A stretch of DNA of 32,300 nucleotides, taken from Saprospiraceae bacterium (lineage in GTDB: Bacteria > Bacteroidota > Bacteroidia > Chitinophagales > Saprospiraceae). Location of the stretch: positions 1 to 32,300 of the forward strand of contig JAIXOO010000042.1 in NCBI GenBank assembly GCA_027486765.1, given 5' to 3'. The notes beneath the pieces were generated by a model. It saw only the letters and a list, made by a program, of their open reading frames with translations. It ran no database searches and was not told where the DNA came from. A program made the translations under genes and the position numbers. This document shows, piece after piece, positions 10,018-18,008 of this stretch (the first letter of the stretch is position 1; each line of letters starts with the position of its first letter).

Positions 10018-10641
10018 CTACTTTATCTCACAAGTCAAAAACTGCTTATCCCCACTTTTTAACTCGATAAACCCTTCCAAAGTATCCCCAACTTTCACCG
10101 GACCAACCCCCGCCGGGGTACCCGTATAAATGATGTCCCCCATCTGCAATTTGAAGAATTTGGACACATATACGATGATGTCATCAAAGGAAAAAATCAC
10201 ATCGGCGGTGTCGCCTTTCTGAGCGGTTTCACCGTTTTTCTTCAATTCGAAGCGGATGGATTTAGGGTCGGCGATTTGATCCATCGGAACAAAATCGCTC
10301 AACACTGCGGAGCCATCAAAACCCTTGGCAATCTCCCAGGGCAAACCCTTGGCTTTACATTTGGACTGGATGTCCCGGGCGGTGAAGTCGATGCCAAAAG
10401 CAATTTCATTGTAGTACTCGTGGGCAAATTCGGGCTGCACATGGCGGCCATTTTTGCATACTTTGAGTACAATTTCCCCTTCGTAATGCAAATCCTGGGT
10501 AAACTCGGGGTAATAAAAAGGTTTATCGCCTACCAACAAGGCTGAAGGAGGCTTCATGAAGACCACCGGATCTTCAGGTACTGCGTTGTTGAGCTCTTTG
10601 GCGTGTTCGGCGTAGTTGCGTCCGATGCAGATGATTTTCAT
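10018..10641 (-). CDS. Fumarylacetoacetate hydrolase (FAH) family protein, short YcgM/FAHD1-like form
   Basis: 207 residues, the usual size for the single-domain FAH group that contains acylpyruvases, oxaloacetate decarboxylases and hydroxyhepta-dienedioate isomerases. These are cytoplasmic enzymes that use a divalent metal to cleave or isomerise 2-oxo-acids. Visible family signs are CIGRNYAEHAKE at the N-terminus, FMKPPSALL, the metal ligands E54 and E56 in HYEGEIVLKV, D85 in GIDFTARDIQ, and YTGTPAGVGP near the end. The start lies 5 bases after the stop of trpS, so the two are co-transcribed. The family is clear; the exact substrate is not. With RidA in the same run, a role in clearing reactive keto or enamine metabolites is possible but is an inference. 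Confidence 0.92.
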   Translation of the reverse strand: MKIICIGRNYAEHAKELNNAVPEDPVVFMKPPSALLVGDKPFYYPEFTQDLHYEGEIVLKVCKNGRHVQPEFAHEYYNEIAFGIDFTARDIQSKCKAKGLPWEIAKGFDGSAVLSDFVPMDQIADPKSIRFELKKNGETAQKGDTADVIFSFDDIIVYVSKFFKLQMGDIIYTGTPAGVGPVKVGDTLEGFIELKSGDKQFLTCEIK

Positions 10642-10646
10642 ATGCT

Positions 10647-11657
10647 TTAATATTTGACGTTCATCAAACCTGCCAACTCCTTTACTTCCTTCAAGGTTTG
10701 TTGAGCCCGGCGACGAATTTGTTCAGAAGATGCTTTGATTTCTTCCTTCACTTCCTTTTTGCGGGTGTTGAGTTCGACACGTTTGTTGCGTGCGGCTTCT
10801 GAGACTTCTACCAAGGCTTCGGCAACGGCTTCTTTGAGTGGCGCGTACTTCAAAACACCCGCGTCGTAGTCAGCTTTGAGTGTATGGAAGGTTTCCATTT
10901 TACCACAGGCTTTGAGCAACTCAAACAGGTTTTTTACCCCCGGGCTCATTTCGCCCCCGGTATTTTCACCTGTATCCGTTACGGCTGAGCGCACCTGCTT
11001 GCGGATTTTATCACTTTCGGCAAACAAACTGATGTAGTGTTTTTCACCCGCACTTTTACTCATTTTGCGACTGGGGTCAGCGGTAGAAGTGATTTTGGTA
11101 AACTCGGTGTACAAAGGCTCCGGCATCACCAGGTACTCTTTGCCCACCTGATTGTTGAAGCGTTGTACAATGTTGCGAGCCAATTCCAGGTGTTGTTCCT
11201 GGTCTTTGCCCACTGGAACGTAATCCGCACGGTAAATGCAAATATCCGCAGCCTGAAGTACAGGATAGTCCAACAAACCAGCAGATATAAAGCCGTCTTC
11301 ACCCTCTGAGGATGTTGCACTTTTGTCCTTGAACTGGGTCATGCGCGACAATTGCCCATAGGAGGCAAAACAGTTGAATATCCAGCACAACTCGGTGTGT
11401 TCAGGAACCAGCGACTGAATGAACAAATTATTGGGTGCAATGCCTACTGCCATGAGGTTGAAGATCAGCTCCCAGGTGTTTTCCCGCAATTTGATCGGAT
11501 TGTAGGGCATGGTCATGGCATGGTAATCCACTACGCCATACACACATTCGTAGGTTTCCTGGAGGTCGACCCAGTTTTTTACGGCCCCAAAGTAGTTGCC
11601 AAAATGCATGTCACCCGTAGGCTGGATGCAGGAGAGTACACGTTTTTTATCACTCAT
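10647..11657 (-). CDS. trpS: Tryptophan--tRNA ligase
   Basis: 336 residues, typical for bacterial TrpRS, a cytoplasmic class I synthetase that charges tRNA-Trp with tryptophan using ATP. The HIGH-like signature is PTGDMHFGN (H18-N21) and the KMSKS loop is R-K-M-S-K-S at 197-202. Other family phrases are GVVDYHAMT, YPVLQAADICIY and VPVGKDQEQHLELARNI, which form the tryptophan/adenylate pocket. The C-terminus is a charged helical region, as usual. It is the middle gene of ridA-trpS-FAH, with 17 bases to ridA and 5 to the FAH gene, so it is very likely expressed as part of this operon. No T-box-like leader or tryptophan-codon leader peptide was seen, but the region upstream of ridA was read only by eye. 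Confidence 0.97.
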   Translation of the reverse strand: MSDKKRVLSCIQPTGDMHFGNYFGAVKNWVDLQETYECVYGVVDYHAMTMPYNPIKLRENTWELIFNLMAVGIAPNNLFIQSLVPEHTELCWIFNCFASYGQLSRMTQFKDKSATSSEGEDGFISAGLLDYPVLQAADICIYRADYVPVGKDQEQHLELARNIVQRFNNQVGKEYLVMPEPLYTEFTKITSTADPSRKMSKSAGEKHYISLFAESDKIRKQVRSAVTDTGENTGGEMSPGVKNLFELLKACGKMETFHTLKADYDAGVLKYAPLKEAVAEALVEVSEAARNKRVELNTRKKEVKEEIKASSEQIRRRAQQTLKEVKELAGLMNVKY

Positions 11658-11674
11658 GGTTGCAAGGGTATATT

Positions 11675-12058
11675 CTAGTCGAATGCGGCAATAACGGAAA
11701 TTTCTACATTGCCCCCTCTGGGCAGTGCGCTTACTTGCACCAACTCCCTGGCTGGGGCAGTAGCCTCATCAAAATAGGTGGCATACACCGCATTGATGCG
11801 GGCAAAGTTGTTGATGTCGGTGACAAAAACCGATGCTTTGACGATGTCTTTGAACGAAAGCCCGGCCTCTTCCAGAATGGCCTGGATGTTCAGCATCACC
11901 CTGGTTGTTTCTGCCTCAATGCTATCGGTGATGAGGACACCAGTAGCCGGATCCAGGGCGATTTGGCCGGAGGCGTACAAGGTGTCATTGTGGATGATGG
12001 CCTGGCTGTAAGGGCCAACGGGATCGGGAGCCTTGTCGGTTTTGATGATTTTTTTCAT
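11675..12058 (-). CDS. ridA: RidA family enamine/imine deaminase
   Basis: 127 residues, the normal size of RidA/YjgF/UK114. Members form trimers in the cytoplasm and hydrolyse reactive enamines and imines such as 2-aminoacrylate to keto acids plus ammonia, protecting PLP enzymes. Conserved points are GPYSQA (15-20), ASGQIALDP, the catalytic arginine R104 in APAREL, and E119 in GNVEISVIA. R104 and E119 mark it as an active archetypal RidA rather than a diverged Rid paralogue. It is the first gene of a minus-strand run followed by trpS and the FAH gene. The 515 bases upstream contain the palindrome array and a long inverted repeat instead of a recognisable TAnnTTTG promoter; I could not place its start of transcription. 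Confidence 0.95.
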   Translation of the reverse strand: MKKIIKTDKAPDPVGPYSQAIIHNDTLYASGQIALDPATGVLITDSIEAETTRVMLNIQAILEEAGLSFKDIVKASVFVTDINNFARINAVYATYFDEATAPARELVQVSALPRGGNVEISVIAAFD

Positions 12059-12075
12059 GGCGTTTCAATGGATGC

Positions 12076-12353
12076 CCCATGAAAAAATCCATGGGTGGGT
12101 TGTGTGTGGTTTCCCATCGCCCACGAAAAAATCCATGGGTGGGTGTATATGGTTTCCCAATTCCCACGAATAAATTCGTGGGGTGGTGCCGTATTATGGC
12201 CTCCCACGGATGAATCCGTGGGGTGGCGGAGATCGTGTTTGCTACCGTACGCAACCCATGGCTTTAGCCGTGGGAGCGCACACACGAAACAGCCCATGGC
12301 TTTAGCCGTGGGAAGAGGCATGTATGGAACATACCCACGGATTTATCCATGGT
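12076..12353. repeat. Array of seven 20-base palindromic hairpins (REP-like)
   Basis: Seven copies of a 20-base palindrome of the form CCCAYG-N8-CRTGGG start at 12076, 12120, 12163, 12203, 12255, 12293 and 12334 (steps of 38-52 bases). Copies 3, 4, 5 and 6 are essentially self-complementary. Examples are CCCACGAATAAATTCGTGGG (12163), CCCACGGATGAATCCGTGGG (12203) and CCCATGGCTTTAGCCGTGGG (12255 and 12293). The inner triplets differ between copies, but the opposite arm changes with them, so pairing is kept. Copies 1, 2 and 7 pair less well in the centre, and copy 7 has lost its last G. Copies 1 and 2 also share the following spacer phrase TGGTTTCCCA. A weaker related hairpin (CCC-acATCA/TGATGGG) lies at 12381-12403. 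Resembles dispersed REP-type palindromes; function unknown. Confidence 0.85.
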
Positions 12354-12454
12354 ATTTATCCATAGGTATACAAGAAAAGCCCCACATCAAATCAACTGAT
12401 GGGAGCTATTTTCTTATGGTCTCCATGGACTCGTCAGGATGTTGAGCGACTTAA

Positions 12455-12568
12455 GGGCGAAAAAAATAAGGGCTCATTTTTGACAAAGGATTAGATAAGT
12501 AAACGCTTAATTTCAAGTGCCTTATCTAATCCTTTGGCTCAAGAAAAATGAGCCCTTATTTTTGCCCC
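12455..12568. repeat. Long inverted repeat (about 45-base arms), probable terminator of rpmF or MITE-like remnant
   Basis: The left arm is 12455-12499, the loop 12500-12520 and the right arm 12521-12568. Two blocks pair perfectly: AAAAATAAGGGCTCATTTTT (12462-12481) with its complement at 12544-12563, and CAAAGGATTAGATAAG (12484-12499) with 12521-12536. A few extra bases in the right arm make an internal bulge that can itself form GGGCTC...GAGCC. It begins 5 bases beyond the rpmF stop codon. In the rpmF transcript the far arm ends in a T-rich stretch, so termination fits. The length and near-perfect arms also suit a small non-coding mobile element, but no target-site duplication was recognised. 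Confidence 0.85.
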
Positions 12569-12573
12569 ACTGC

Positions 12574-12786
12574 TTATTGTTGCTCTTCTTCCTGTGCTTG
12601 TTCTTTTGACTGAATAAACATCTTGCCGCGGTAGAACATGTTACCTTCCGCGTCGAAATAAGCGCGGTGCATCAGGTGTTTTTCACCTGTGGTTTTACAA
12701 GTAGCTACGGTTGGCGCAACCGTTTTGAAGTGCGTTCTACGCTTATGCTTTCTCTGCTTCGATCCTCTACTCTTGGGATGTGCCAT
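12574..12786 (-). CDS. rpmF: 50S ribosomal protein bL32
   Basis: 70 residues, very basic at the N-terminus (MAHPKSRGSKQRKHKRRTHFK), the hallmark of bL32, a small protein of the large ribosomal subunit. The middle has only one cysteine (ATCKTTGEKHL) and the later zinc-ribbon cysteines are missing (MHRAYFDAEGNMFYRGK), which is the zinc-free form usual in Bacteroidota. The acidic Gln/Glu-rich tail QAQEEEQQ is a lineage extension. It lies 21 bases downstream of the DUF177 gene, an arrangement conserved across many bacteria, and shares its promoter at 13401-13408. The long inverted repeat just downstream is its likely terminator. Confidence 0.97.
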   Translation of the reverse strand: MAHPKSRGSKQRKHKRRTHFKTVAPTVATCKTTGEKHLMHRAYFDAEGNMFYRGKMFIQSKEQAQEEEQQ

Positions 12787-12807
12787 CGTTCCAAAATTTA
12801 TCGGGAA

Positions 12808-13371
12808 TCAATCCCGTTCGTTAGTGTTATTAATATTCAAATCTTTGAGCGCGCTCCAAATTGGATTTTCTCCGGCTTCTGGATTGCCCTGGGCATCGGT
12901 ACTGTCGACTAGTTTTTTGCTCAATAAGTCGAGCATTTCCCGGTTGCATTGCCGATAATTATCCGCTACACAATCGTACGTTTGGGTCATGGGGATTGCC
13001 AGAATGATGAATTCATAGGCAAACGTACCAACGTTTAGCTCCGAAGATTCAGGGTGGATGTAGATCACTTCATCATCTTCCACTTCGTTTTCTTCACTGA
13101 GCTTGACGATCAATGATTGATGATCGGCAATTGGAAGATCAATTTCGGCTAGGCAGCGGTCACAATCCGTACGGACGGTTCCAGCGAAGTCAAAATCGAG
13201 CACAAAGAGCGTTGGTTGCTTATCCAGTATAACTTTTAAAGAAAGTTTTCCATCTTGCACCGGCGATTCCGGAAACTCGGCAAAAAACTCAGCCCCTAGC
13301 TCATACTGGAACTCGTGTACCCCATTGCGCAAACCCTTGATTGGTAAGGAAAAAGGTATGAGCCCGTTCAT
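12808..13371 (-). CDS. yceD: DUF177 (YceD-like) protein, partner of bL32
   Basis: 187 residues from the ATG at 13371. A longer frame starts at 13515, but it would run through the promoter and into the divergent gene, so the inner ATG, followed by MNGLIPFSLPIKGLRNG, is chosen. DUF177 proteins accompany rpmF and have been linked to 23S rRNA accumulation and ribosome assembly; the molecular activity is not settled. Family signs are the short Cys motif TDCDRCLAEIDLPI in the middle and the acidic stretch SEENEVEDDEVIYIHPESSELNVG (split here as two phrases: SEENEVEDDEVIY and IHPESSELNVG), then a C-terminal CNREMLDLLSKKL. The promoter is 30 bases upstream, so the leader is short. It is transcribed away from the T9SS type B gene. 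Confidence 0.93.
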   Translation of the reverse strand: MNGLIPFSLPIKGLRNGVHEFQYELGAEFFAEFPESPVQDGKLSLKVILDKQPTLFVLDFDFAGTVRTDCDRCLAEIDLPIADHQSLIVKLSEENEVEDDEVIYIHPESSELNVGTFAYEFIILAIPMTQTYDCVADNYRQCNREMLDLLSKKLVDSTDAQGNPEAGENPIWSALKDLNINNTNERD

Positions 13372-13400
13372 TGTTAAAGAACTTTTGTCAAAAGTGTCCG

Positions 13401-13408
13401 CAAAGATA
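13401..13408 (-). promoter_or_regulatory. Bacteroidota -7 promoter box (TATCTTTG) for DUF177-rpmF
   Basis: On the minus strand the bases read TATCTTTG, an exact match to the Bacteroidota primary-sigma -7 consensus TAnnTTTG. It sits 30 bases before the DUF177 ATG. A T-tract lies in the -33 region, but no clean TTTG was seen there. The placement supports the ATG at 13371. Confidence 0.75.
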
Positions 13409-13537
13409 AGTCTTTTTAGGAAAAAAAAAACTGAAAATAAACTTAATCGAAGCTTAACACTTTGAATGTCGAGTTCAACGTTGGAAAGACAGCCTAAAAC
13501 TTCCAGTCTGCCCAAATCCTATAAACTATTTTATTCC

Positions 13538-16500
13538 ATGAAGCCATTAGCCGTACGGCCACTCCTAATCACTGCTCTAGTTTGTCTACAAGTGTTTTGG
13601 ATCAAAGCCCAAACCCGTCTGGAACCTGGCGACCTGGCCATTGTCCAGGTAAATGCCAACAATTCAGCTTGTAGCGGAACCGCCGTTGACCGCATCAGTT
13701 TTATTTGTTTCAAAGACATCACTGCGGGTACCAATATCGACATTACCGACAATGGTTGGGAGCGTTTGACTCCTGGTCGTTGGGGCAATTCGGAAGGATT
13801 TGTTCGCGCTACACGCAGCGGCAATACGATCACCGCAGGAACGGTGATTACATTTGAATTTCCACCAGTTGGAAGTACGACTTACCGCGCAATTTTACCG
13901 GACGATACCTGGACTTTTAGTGCCCAAGGAAGTATAAATGCGGCCAACCTCAGTTCTGGTGGTGATCAATTTTATTTCATGCAAGGCGGCACCTGGAATC
14001 AGGGAAGCGGAACTGCGGGTAATTTTAACCAGGATGCAACGTATACTGGAGGCCGGATTTTGTTCGGCTTTAACACCAAAGCGCAATGGCTCAACAATGA
14101 CTCCTCACAGGATTCCAAACTACACCCCGATGTAGCCAACTGTTTCAATATGGCACCTACGAGCAATGCGACTGACTTCATTGCTTATATCGGGCCAAAT
14201 ACCTCAACCACCCAATTGGAATGGATCTCCCGGATTGCCAATCCAACCAATTGGCAGACAGCAAGTTCCTGCACCAATTTGCCACCCATTCCATCGCGTT
14301 TTACCATCGCCAATAGTGGCATTGAGTTAAAATGTACCACTTGTCAAGGCTGCGACACCATTGATGAAGTGTTGCGCCTGAGTTTGCCGACCACTGGTGG
14401 CCCGTTTATCCTTGAATACAGCGATGGCTTGGACACCTTCCAGGTTGCACAGGCTCAAAACAATGACACCATTGCCACGAGGGTAGGGGAGACCACAACT
14501 TTTTTCATCATCTCAGTTACCGATGCCAATGCTTGCCCAATTTACTCCAATTTTGGCCGACCTACTACGGTTACCATTACCCCAGGAGTAAGCATTCAAC
14601 CCATTGTTGATCCAGTGGTGGCTTGTACCAATGGCAATGCTCAGGCGACCTTCGCGCTGACTGCCTTGGATGGCCAGATTCGGGGCAATACTGGATTGGT
14701 CGTGCAGTGGTACCGGGATCAAAACCTACGTGATACCATCGTCGACCCCGATCAATTTAACTCAGGTGCTACCACCGTTTATGCGCTTACCACCGATGGG
14801 GTCTGTCGCAGTCGGGCCATTCCAGTCGTACTGCAATTGGCCAATCCTCCCAGTTTGACAGTGCCTGCGGGAGATACCCTTTGTGGGGGAACTTGTACCC
14901 GCTTGCCGCTTTCTTTTCAAGGCAAAGCACCCTTTATCTTAGGCTTCATTGTCAATGAAGGTGGTGCCATTCAGCCTGATGGCCTGGTTGCCAATGCCAA
15001 TCAGGATTCCCTGGTGTTTTGCCCATCAAGGAATGGAGCTGCAACGATCCTTTTCTCCTCGATTATTGATGGCAATGGTTGCCCGGCGCTCATCAATCAA
15101 GTGGTCAACATTTTGAGCCAGGAAAGTGATACCACACTCATTCGGCGAGACCTGTGTCAGGGTGAACAATTGATCGTCAATGGACAGGTTTATGATGCAA
15201 GCCGCCCGAGGGGGATAGAGTTTTTAACCACTACCGCTGGTTGTGATAGCATCATCTCGGTGGATCTACGTTTTTCACCCCGACCGAATGGCAGCCTAAG
15301 CGGTGACACCACCATCTGCGGCGGCGGTGCGGGTAATTTGCGCTTTCAACTCAGTGGAGGTGCTCTTTTTAACCTCATCATCACGAACGGAAGAGATACC
15401 ATTCCTTTCAACAATGTGAGCAATGGAACCGTTTTGCCGGTTATTTTATCCAGAACAGCAACTTTTACCTTGTTATCGGTAAAAACGACTACGGGTTCTT
15501 GTGCCGTCAATCCCAATAGTTCCGCGACGATTACCATCAGTGAGCCCATTGCTACGGCAAGAGCGACCAGCAACTTTGGCCCTTACAACATCAGTTGTTT
15601 TGGTGCTGCTGATGGCGCGGCAATGGTGGAGGTACAAGGTGGCAGCGCCCCCTACCGATACGCCTGGAACAACAACAGCAATACCCAAAGCATCAACAAC
15701 CTTGGGCCAGGAACGTATCAGGTGGTGGCGACGGATAGTGCGGGTTGTCAGGCAGCGCCAGTGAGTGTTACTTTAACCGAACCAGATTCTTTGCGCTTTC
15801 AATTTGCCTTGGACACGGCTGTTTGTCCTGGTCAAAAAAATCAATTGCGCATCCTTAATATAACAGGTGCGGGAGGACCATATGCTTATTCATTGGATGG
15901 AGCAGCTTTTGCTCCTTTTCGCGGACCCTTGACCATCTCGGATTTGGCTTCGGGCAATCGGACCTTGCGCATCAGTGATGGCAACAATTGTATTGCTACC
16001 CGAAATGTTCGGGTGCCCAATTCCTCGGAACTGAGCCTGGATCTTGGTCCAGATCGCAGCATTTTTGCGGGCGATAGTGTCTTGATTAAACCTCAAATCA
16101 ATTTTAACCCCAGTTCCATTACCTGGCAACCTGGTACCGGATTTCAAAGCCTGGATTCGGCTGCCATCATCGCCCGCCCAACCACCACTACCGTCTTTCA
16201 GCTGACGGTAAGAAGTGCCAACGGCTGTGTGTTGCGCGACAACCTGATGGTTTTGGTGGAAAAACGCCTGCGCATCTATGCCCCCAATGCCTTTAGCCCA
16301 AATGGCGACAACCAGAATGATTTTTTCACCTTATTTTACGCTCAGGAAGTTGAAAAAATCAATGTGTTGAGAATTTTTGACCGTTGGGGAAGCCAGGTTT
16401 TTGCTACCGAGAACCTGAGCAATACGCCAGAGAGTGGCTGGGATGGATTGATCAATGGGGAAAAAGCACCGATTGGCGTATATGTGTTCATGGCGGAAGC

Positions 16501-16558
16501 GTTATTGCGCACCGGCAAAACAGAAATAGTTCGAGGCTCCGTGACCTTGCTGAGATAA
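13538..16558 (+). CDS. Secreted surface protein with SprB-like repeat and gliding-motility-associated (T9SS type B) C-terminal domain
   Basis: 1006 residues from the ATG at 13538; an earlier in-frame ATG at 13466 would add 24 residues ahead of the obvious signal peptide (MKPLAVRPLLITALVCLQVFW, cleavage near IKAQ|T). The N-terminal 250 residues (EPGDLAIVQVNAN, DITDNGWERL) form a lamin-tail-like or similar beta domain. Several Ig-like beta modules follow, with Cys pairs (CGGTCTRLP, CQGEQLIVNGQVYD, TTICGGG). A SprB-type repeat covers about bases 15585-15783 (NISCFGAADGAAMVEVQGG, YAWNNNSNTQSINNL, GTYQVVATDSAGC). The C-terminus (YAPNAFSPNGDNQNDFF, IFDRWGSQVF, GWDGLINGEKAPIGVYVFMAEA) is the CHU_C/type B domain that directs T9SS export and surface attachment. 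The role is probably adhesion or motility-related display; the partner is unknown. Confidence 0.93.
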   Translation: MKPLAVRPLLITALVCLQVFWIKAQTRLEPGDLAIVQVNANNSACSGTAVDRISFICFKDITAGTNIDITDNGWERLTPGRWGNSEGFVRATRSGNTITAGTVITFEFPPVGSTTYRAILPDDTWTFSAQGSINAANLSSGGDQFYFMQGGTWNQGSGTAGNFNQDATYTGGRILFGFNTKAQWLNNDSSQDSKLHPDVANCFNMAPTSNATDFIAYIGPNTSTTQLEWISRIANPTNWQTASSCTNLPPIPSRFTIANSGIELKCTTCQGCDTIDEVLRLSLPTTGGPFILEYSDGLDTFQVAQAQNNDTIATRVGETTTFFIISVTDANACPIYSNFGRPTTVTITPGVSIQPIVDPVVACTNGNAQATFALTALDGQIRGNTGLVVQWYRDQNLRDTIVDPDQFNSGATTVYALTTDGVCRSRAIPVVLQLANPPSLTVPAGDTLCGGTCTRLPLSFQGKAPFILGFIVNEGGAIQPDGLVANANQDSLVFCPSRNGAATILFSSIIDGNGCPALINQVVNILSQESDTTLIRRDLCQGEQLIVNGQVYDASRPRGIEFLTTTAGCDSIISVDLRFSPRPNGSLSGDTTICGGGAGNLRFQLSGGALFNLIITNGRDTIPFNNVSNGTVLPVILSRTATFTLLSVKTTTGSCAVNPNSSATITISEPIATARATSNFGPYNISCFGAADGAAMVEVQGGSAPYRYAWNNNSNTQSINNLGPGTYQVVATDSAGCQAAPVSVTLTEPDSLRFQFALDTAVCPGQKNQLRILNITGAGGPYAYSLDGAAFAPFRGPLTISDLASGNRTLRISDGNNCIATRNVRVPNSSELSLDLGPDRSIFAGDSVLIKPQINFNPSSITWQPGTGFQSLDSAAIIARPTTTTVFQLTVRSANGCVLRDNLMVLVEKRLRIYAPNAFSPNGDNQNDFFTLFYAQEVEKINVLRIFDRWGSQVFATENLSNTPESGWDGLINGEKAPIGVYVFMAEALLRTGKTEIVRGSVTLLR

Positions 16559-16613
16559 TATCAACGACTTGAGCTTCGTATTCAAAGTAGTGGGGCAAAA
16601 ATAAATATCGATT

Positions 16614-17936
16614 ATGGGGCATTCGCGGAGAAAATTCATCCAACAGACTGGGCAATTTGCACTGGGAGCAGGATTATTTGGCACTTTACCATTAGAACTC
16701 ATTGCTGCACAACGCCGTTTGATTAGCCCCAATGACCGCATTGGAGTGGGCTTGATTGGCTGCAACGGGATGGGCTTTGTCGATCTACAGTCTTTCCTGA
16801 AAAATGATCAATGTTTTTGTGCAGCCCTCTGCGATGTAGACAATAATGTGCTTACCCGCCGCAAGGCCGACTTGGAAAAAGCGGGCTTGCCTGCGCCCAA
16901 ATTGTACAAAGCCTACCAGGATTTATTGGCCGATCCAGCGGTAGACCTCGTGATCATCGGAACTCCAGATCATTGGCACTGCTTGATGTTTTTGGATGCT
17001 GTATCTGCGGGCAAAGACGTGTACGTGGAAAAACCCATTGGCAACTCTATCGTTGAAGCCCAAACCATGGAATTGGCCGCAGCACGCTCTGGTCGGGTCA
17101 TTCAGGTTGGGCAATGGCAACGCAGTCAACCGCACCTGGAAGAGGCTAGGCAATTTCTGAGTTCCGGTAAATTGGGCCGGGTTCGCAGCACCAAGGCCTG
17201 GGCTTATGTCGGCTGGAAATCCAGCATCCCCAAGGCACCTGATGGCCCGGTGCCTGCTGGAGTGGACTACGACTTGTGGTTGGGCCCCGCACCCAAGCGG
17301 CCGTTTAATCCCAACCGCTTTCATGGCAATTTTCGCTGGTATTGGGACTATGCCGGAGGGGTAATGACCGATTGGGGTGTACACATGATTGATACAGTGC
17401 TACAATTTATGGAGCCCGAAATGCCCCATACCATCCTGGCAGCGGGGGGTAAATTGGGTTACCCCGATGACGCTCAGGAAACCCCCGATACCCTCACTAC
17501 CGTATACAATTTCCGCGATTTCACCCTGACCTGGGAGCACATGATGGGCATTGGCCTGGGTAATTACAATCGGGGCCAAGGTGCTGCATTCATTGGGGAA
17601 AATGGCACTTTGGTCATCAGCAGGGAGGACTGGGAGGTAATCCCTCACAACAAGGCCATTGAACCAGTGCCTTCCCAAAAAGCAAAAGGCCCTTCAGGTC
17701 TGGATTTACACGTACAAAATTTCATGGAGGCGGTTAAAGTGAAAGAGCCCGAAGCTGCGAAAGCGAGCATAGGTATAGGCGCAAGGGTATGTATGGTCAG
17801 TCAAATGGGCAATATTGCTTACCGCAGTGGACAAGCCTTGCACTGGAATGGTGAAAAAGGAAAATTTGAGGAGAAAGAAGCAAATGAGTATTTGAAGAAG
17901 AAGTACGAGAATGGTTATAAACTAAATGAAAAATGA
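16614..17936 (+). CDS. Gfo/Idh/MocA family oxidoreductase with Tat signal
   Basis: 440 residues. The N-terminus HSRRKFIQQTGQFALGAGLFG is a twin-arginine signal (S-R-R-K-F-I, residues 4-9), so the folded protein is sent to the periplasm. The Rossmann fold follows: VGLIGCNGMG (45-54) for NAD(P) binding, LCDVDN, VIIGTPDHWH (113-122) and the family E-K-P (139-141) with the catalytic-type lysine. The C-terminal half has the usual W-D-Y-A-G-G-V-M-T-D-W-G-V-H-M-I-D stretch (244-260). Exported members of this group in Bacteroidota and Planctomycetes act on sugars or sugar derivatives, but their substrates are mostly unknown. It starts 55 bases after the T9SS gene, without a clear terminator between, and may be co-transcribed. 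The stop codon lies inside the ATGAAAA repeat. Confidence 0.94.
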   Translation: MGHSRRKFIQQTGQFALGAGLFGTLPLELIAAQRRLISPNDRIGVGLIGCNGMGFVDLQSFLKNDQCFCAALCDVDNNVLTRRKADLEKAGLPAPKLYKAYQDLLADPAVDLVIIGTPDHWHCLMFLDAVSAGKDVYVEKPIGNSIVEAQTMELAAARSGRVIQVGQWQRSQPHLEEARQFLSSGKLGRVRSTKAWAYVGWKSSIPKAPDGPVPAGVDYDLWLGPAPKRPFNPNRFHGNFRWYWDYAGGVMTDWGVHMIDTVLQFMEPEMPHTILAAGGKLGYPDDAQETPDTLTTVYNFRDFTLTWEHMMGIGLGNYNRGQGAAFIGENGTLVISREDWEVIPHNKAIEPVPSQKAKGPSGLDLHVQNFMEAVKVKEPEAAKASIGIGARVCMVSQMGNIAYRSGQALHWNGEKGKFEEKEANEYLKKKYENGYKLNEK

Positions 17937-18005
17937 AAAATGAAAAATTAGAAATTGGGAACCTTAAGGTGAACCCACTTTTCATTTTTCATTTTTCATT
18001 TTTCA
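17924..18005. terminator. Bidirectional terminator-like inverted repeat of ATGAAAA heptads
   Basis: Left arm 17924-17948 (AAATGAAAA repeated three times) is complementary to 17979-18005 (TTTTCAT repeated). Between them is GGGAACCTTAAGGTGAACCC, with the perfect palindrome ACCTTAAGGT (17961-17970). It lies between convergent genes; the left arm contains the stop codon of the oxidoreductase and the right arm ends 3 bases from the ACP stop, so it can serve both strands. Confidence 0.65.
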
Positions 18006-18008
18006 CTT

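Noticed and set aside
12076-12353. CRISPR array
   Set aside because: The repeated units are palindromes that differ between copies, the gaps between them are short and uneven, two neighbouring gaps share sequence, and no cas gene is present.
12095-12445. Plus-strand 116-residue frame (and minus-strand frames) through the palindrome array
   Set aside because: Its residues simply translate the palindromes; no independent coding signal exists.
13466-13537. Upstream start giving 24 extra residues to the T9SS type B protein
   Set aside because: It would place a polar segment before the signal peptide that starts at 13538.
16590-16604. 15-base match GTGGGGCAAAAATAA to the arm of the inverted repeat after rpmF
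   Set aside because: A 15-base match in a window of this size is expected about once by chance, and no paired arm is present at 16590.
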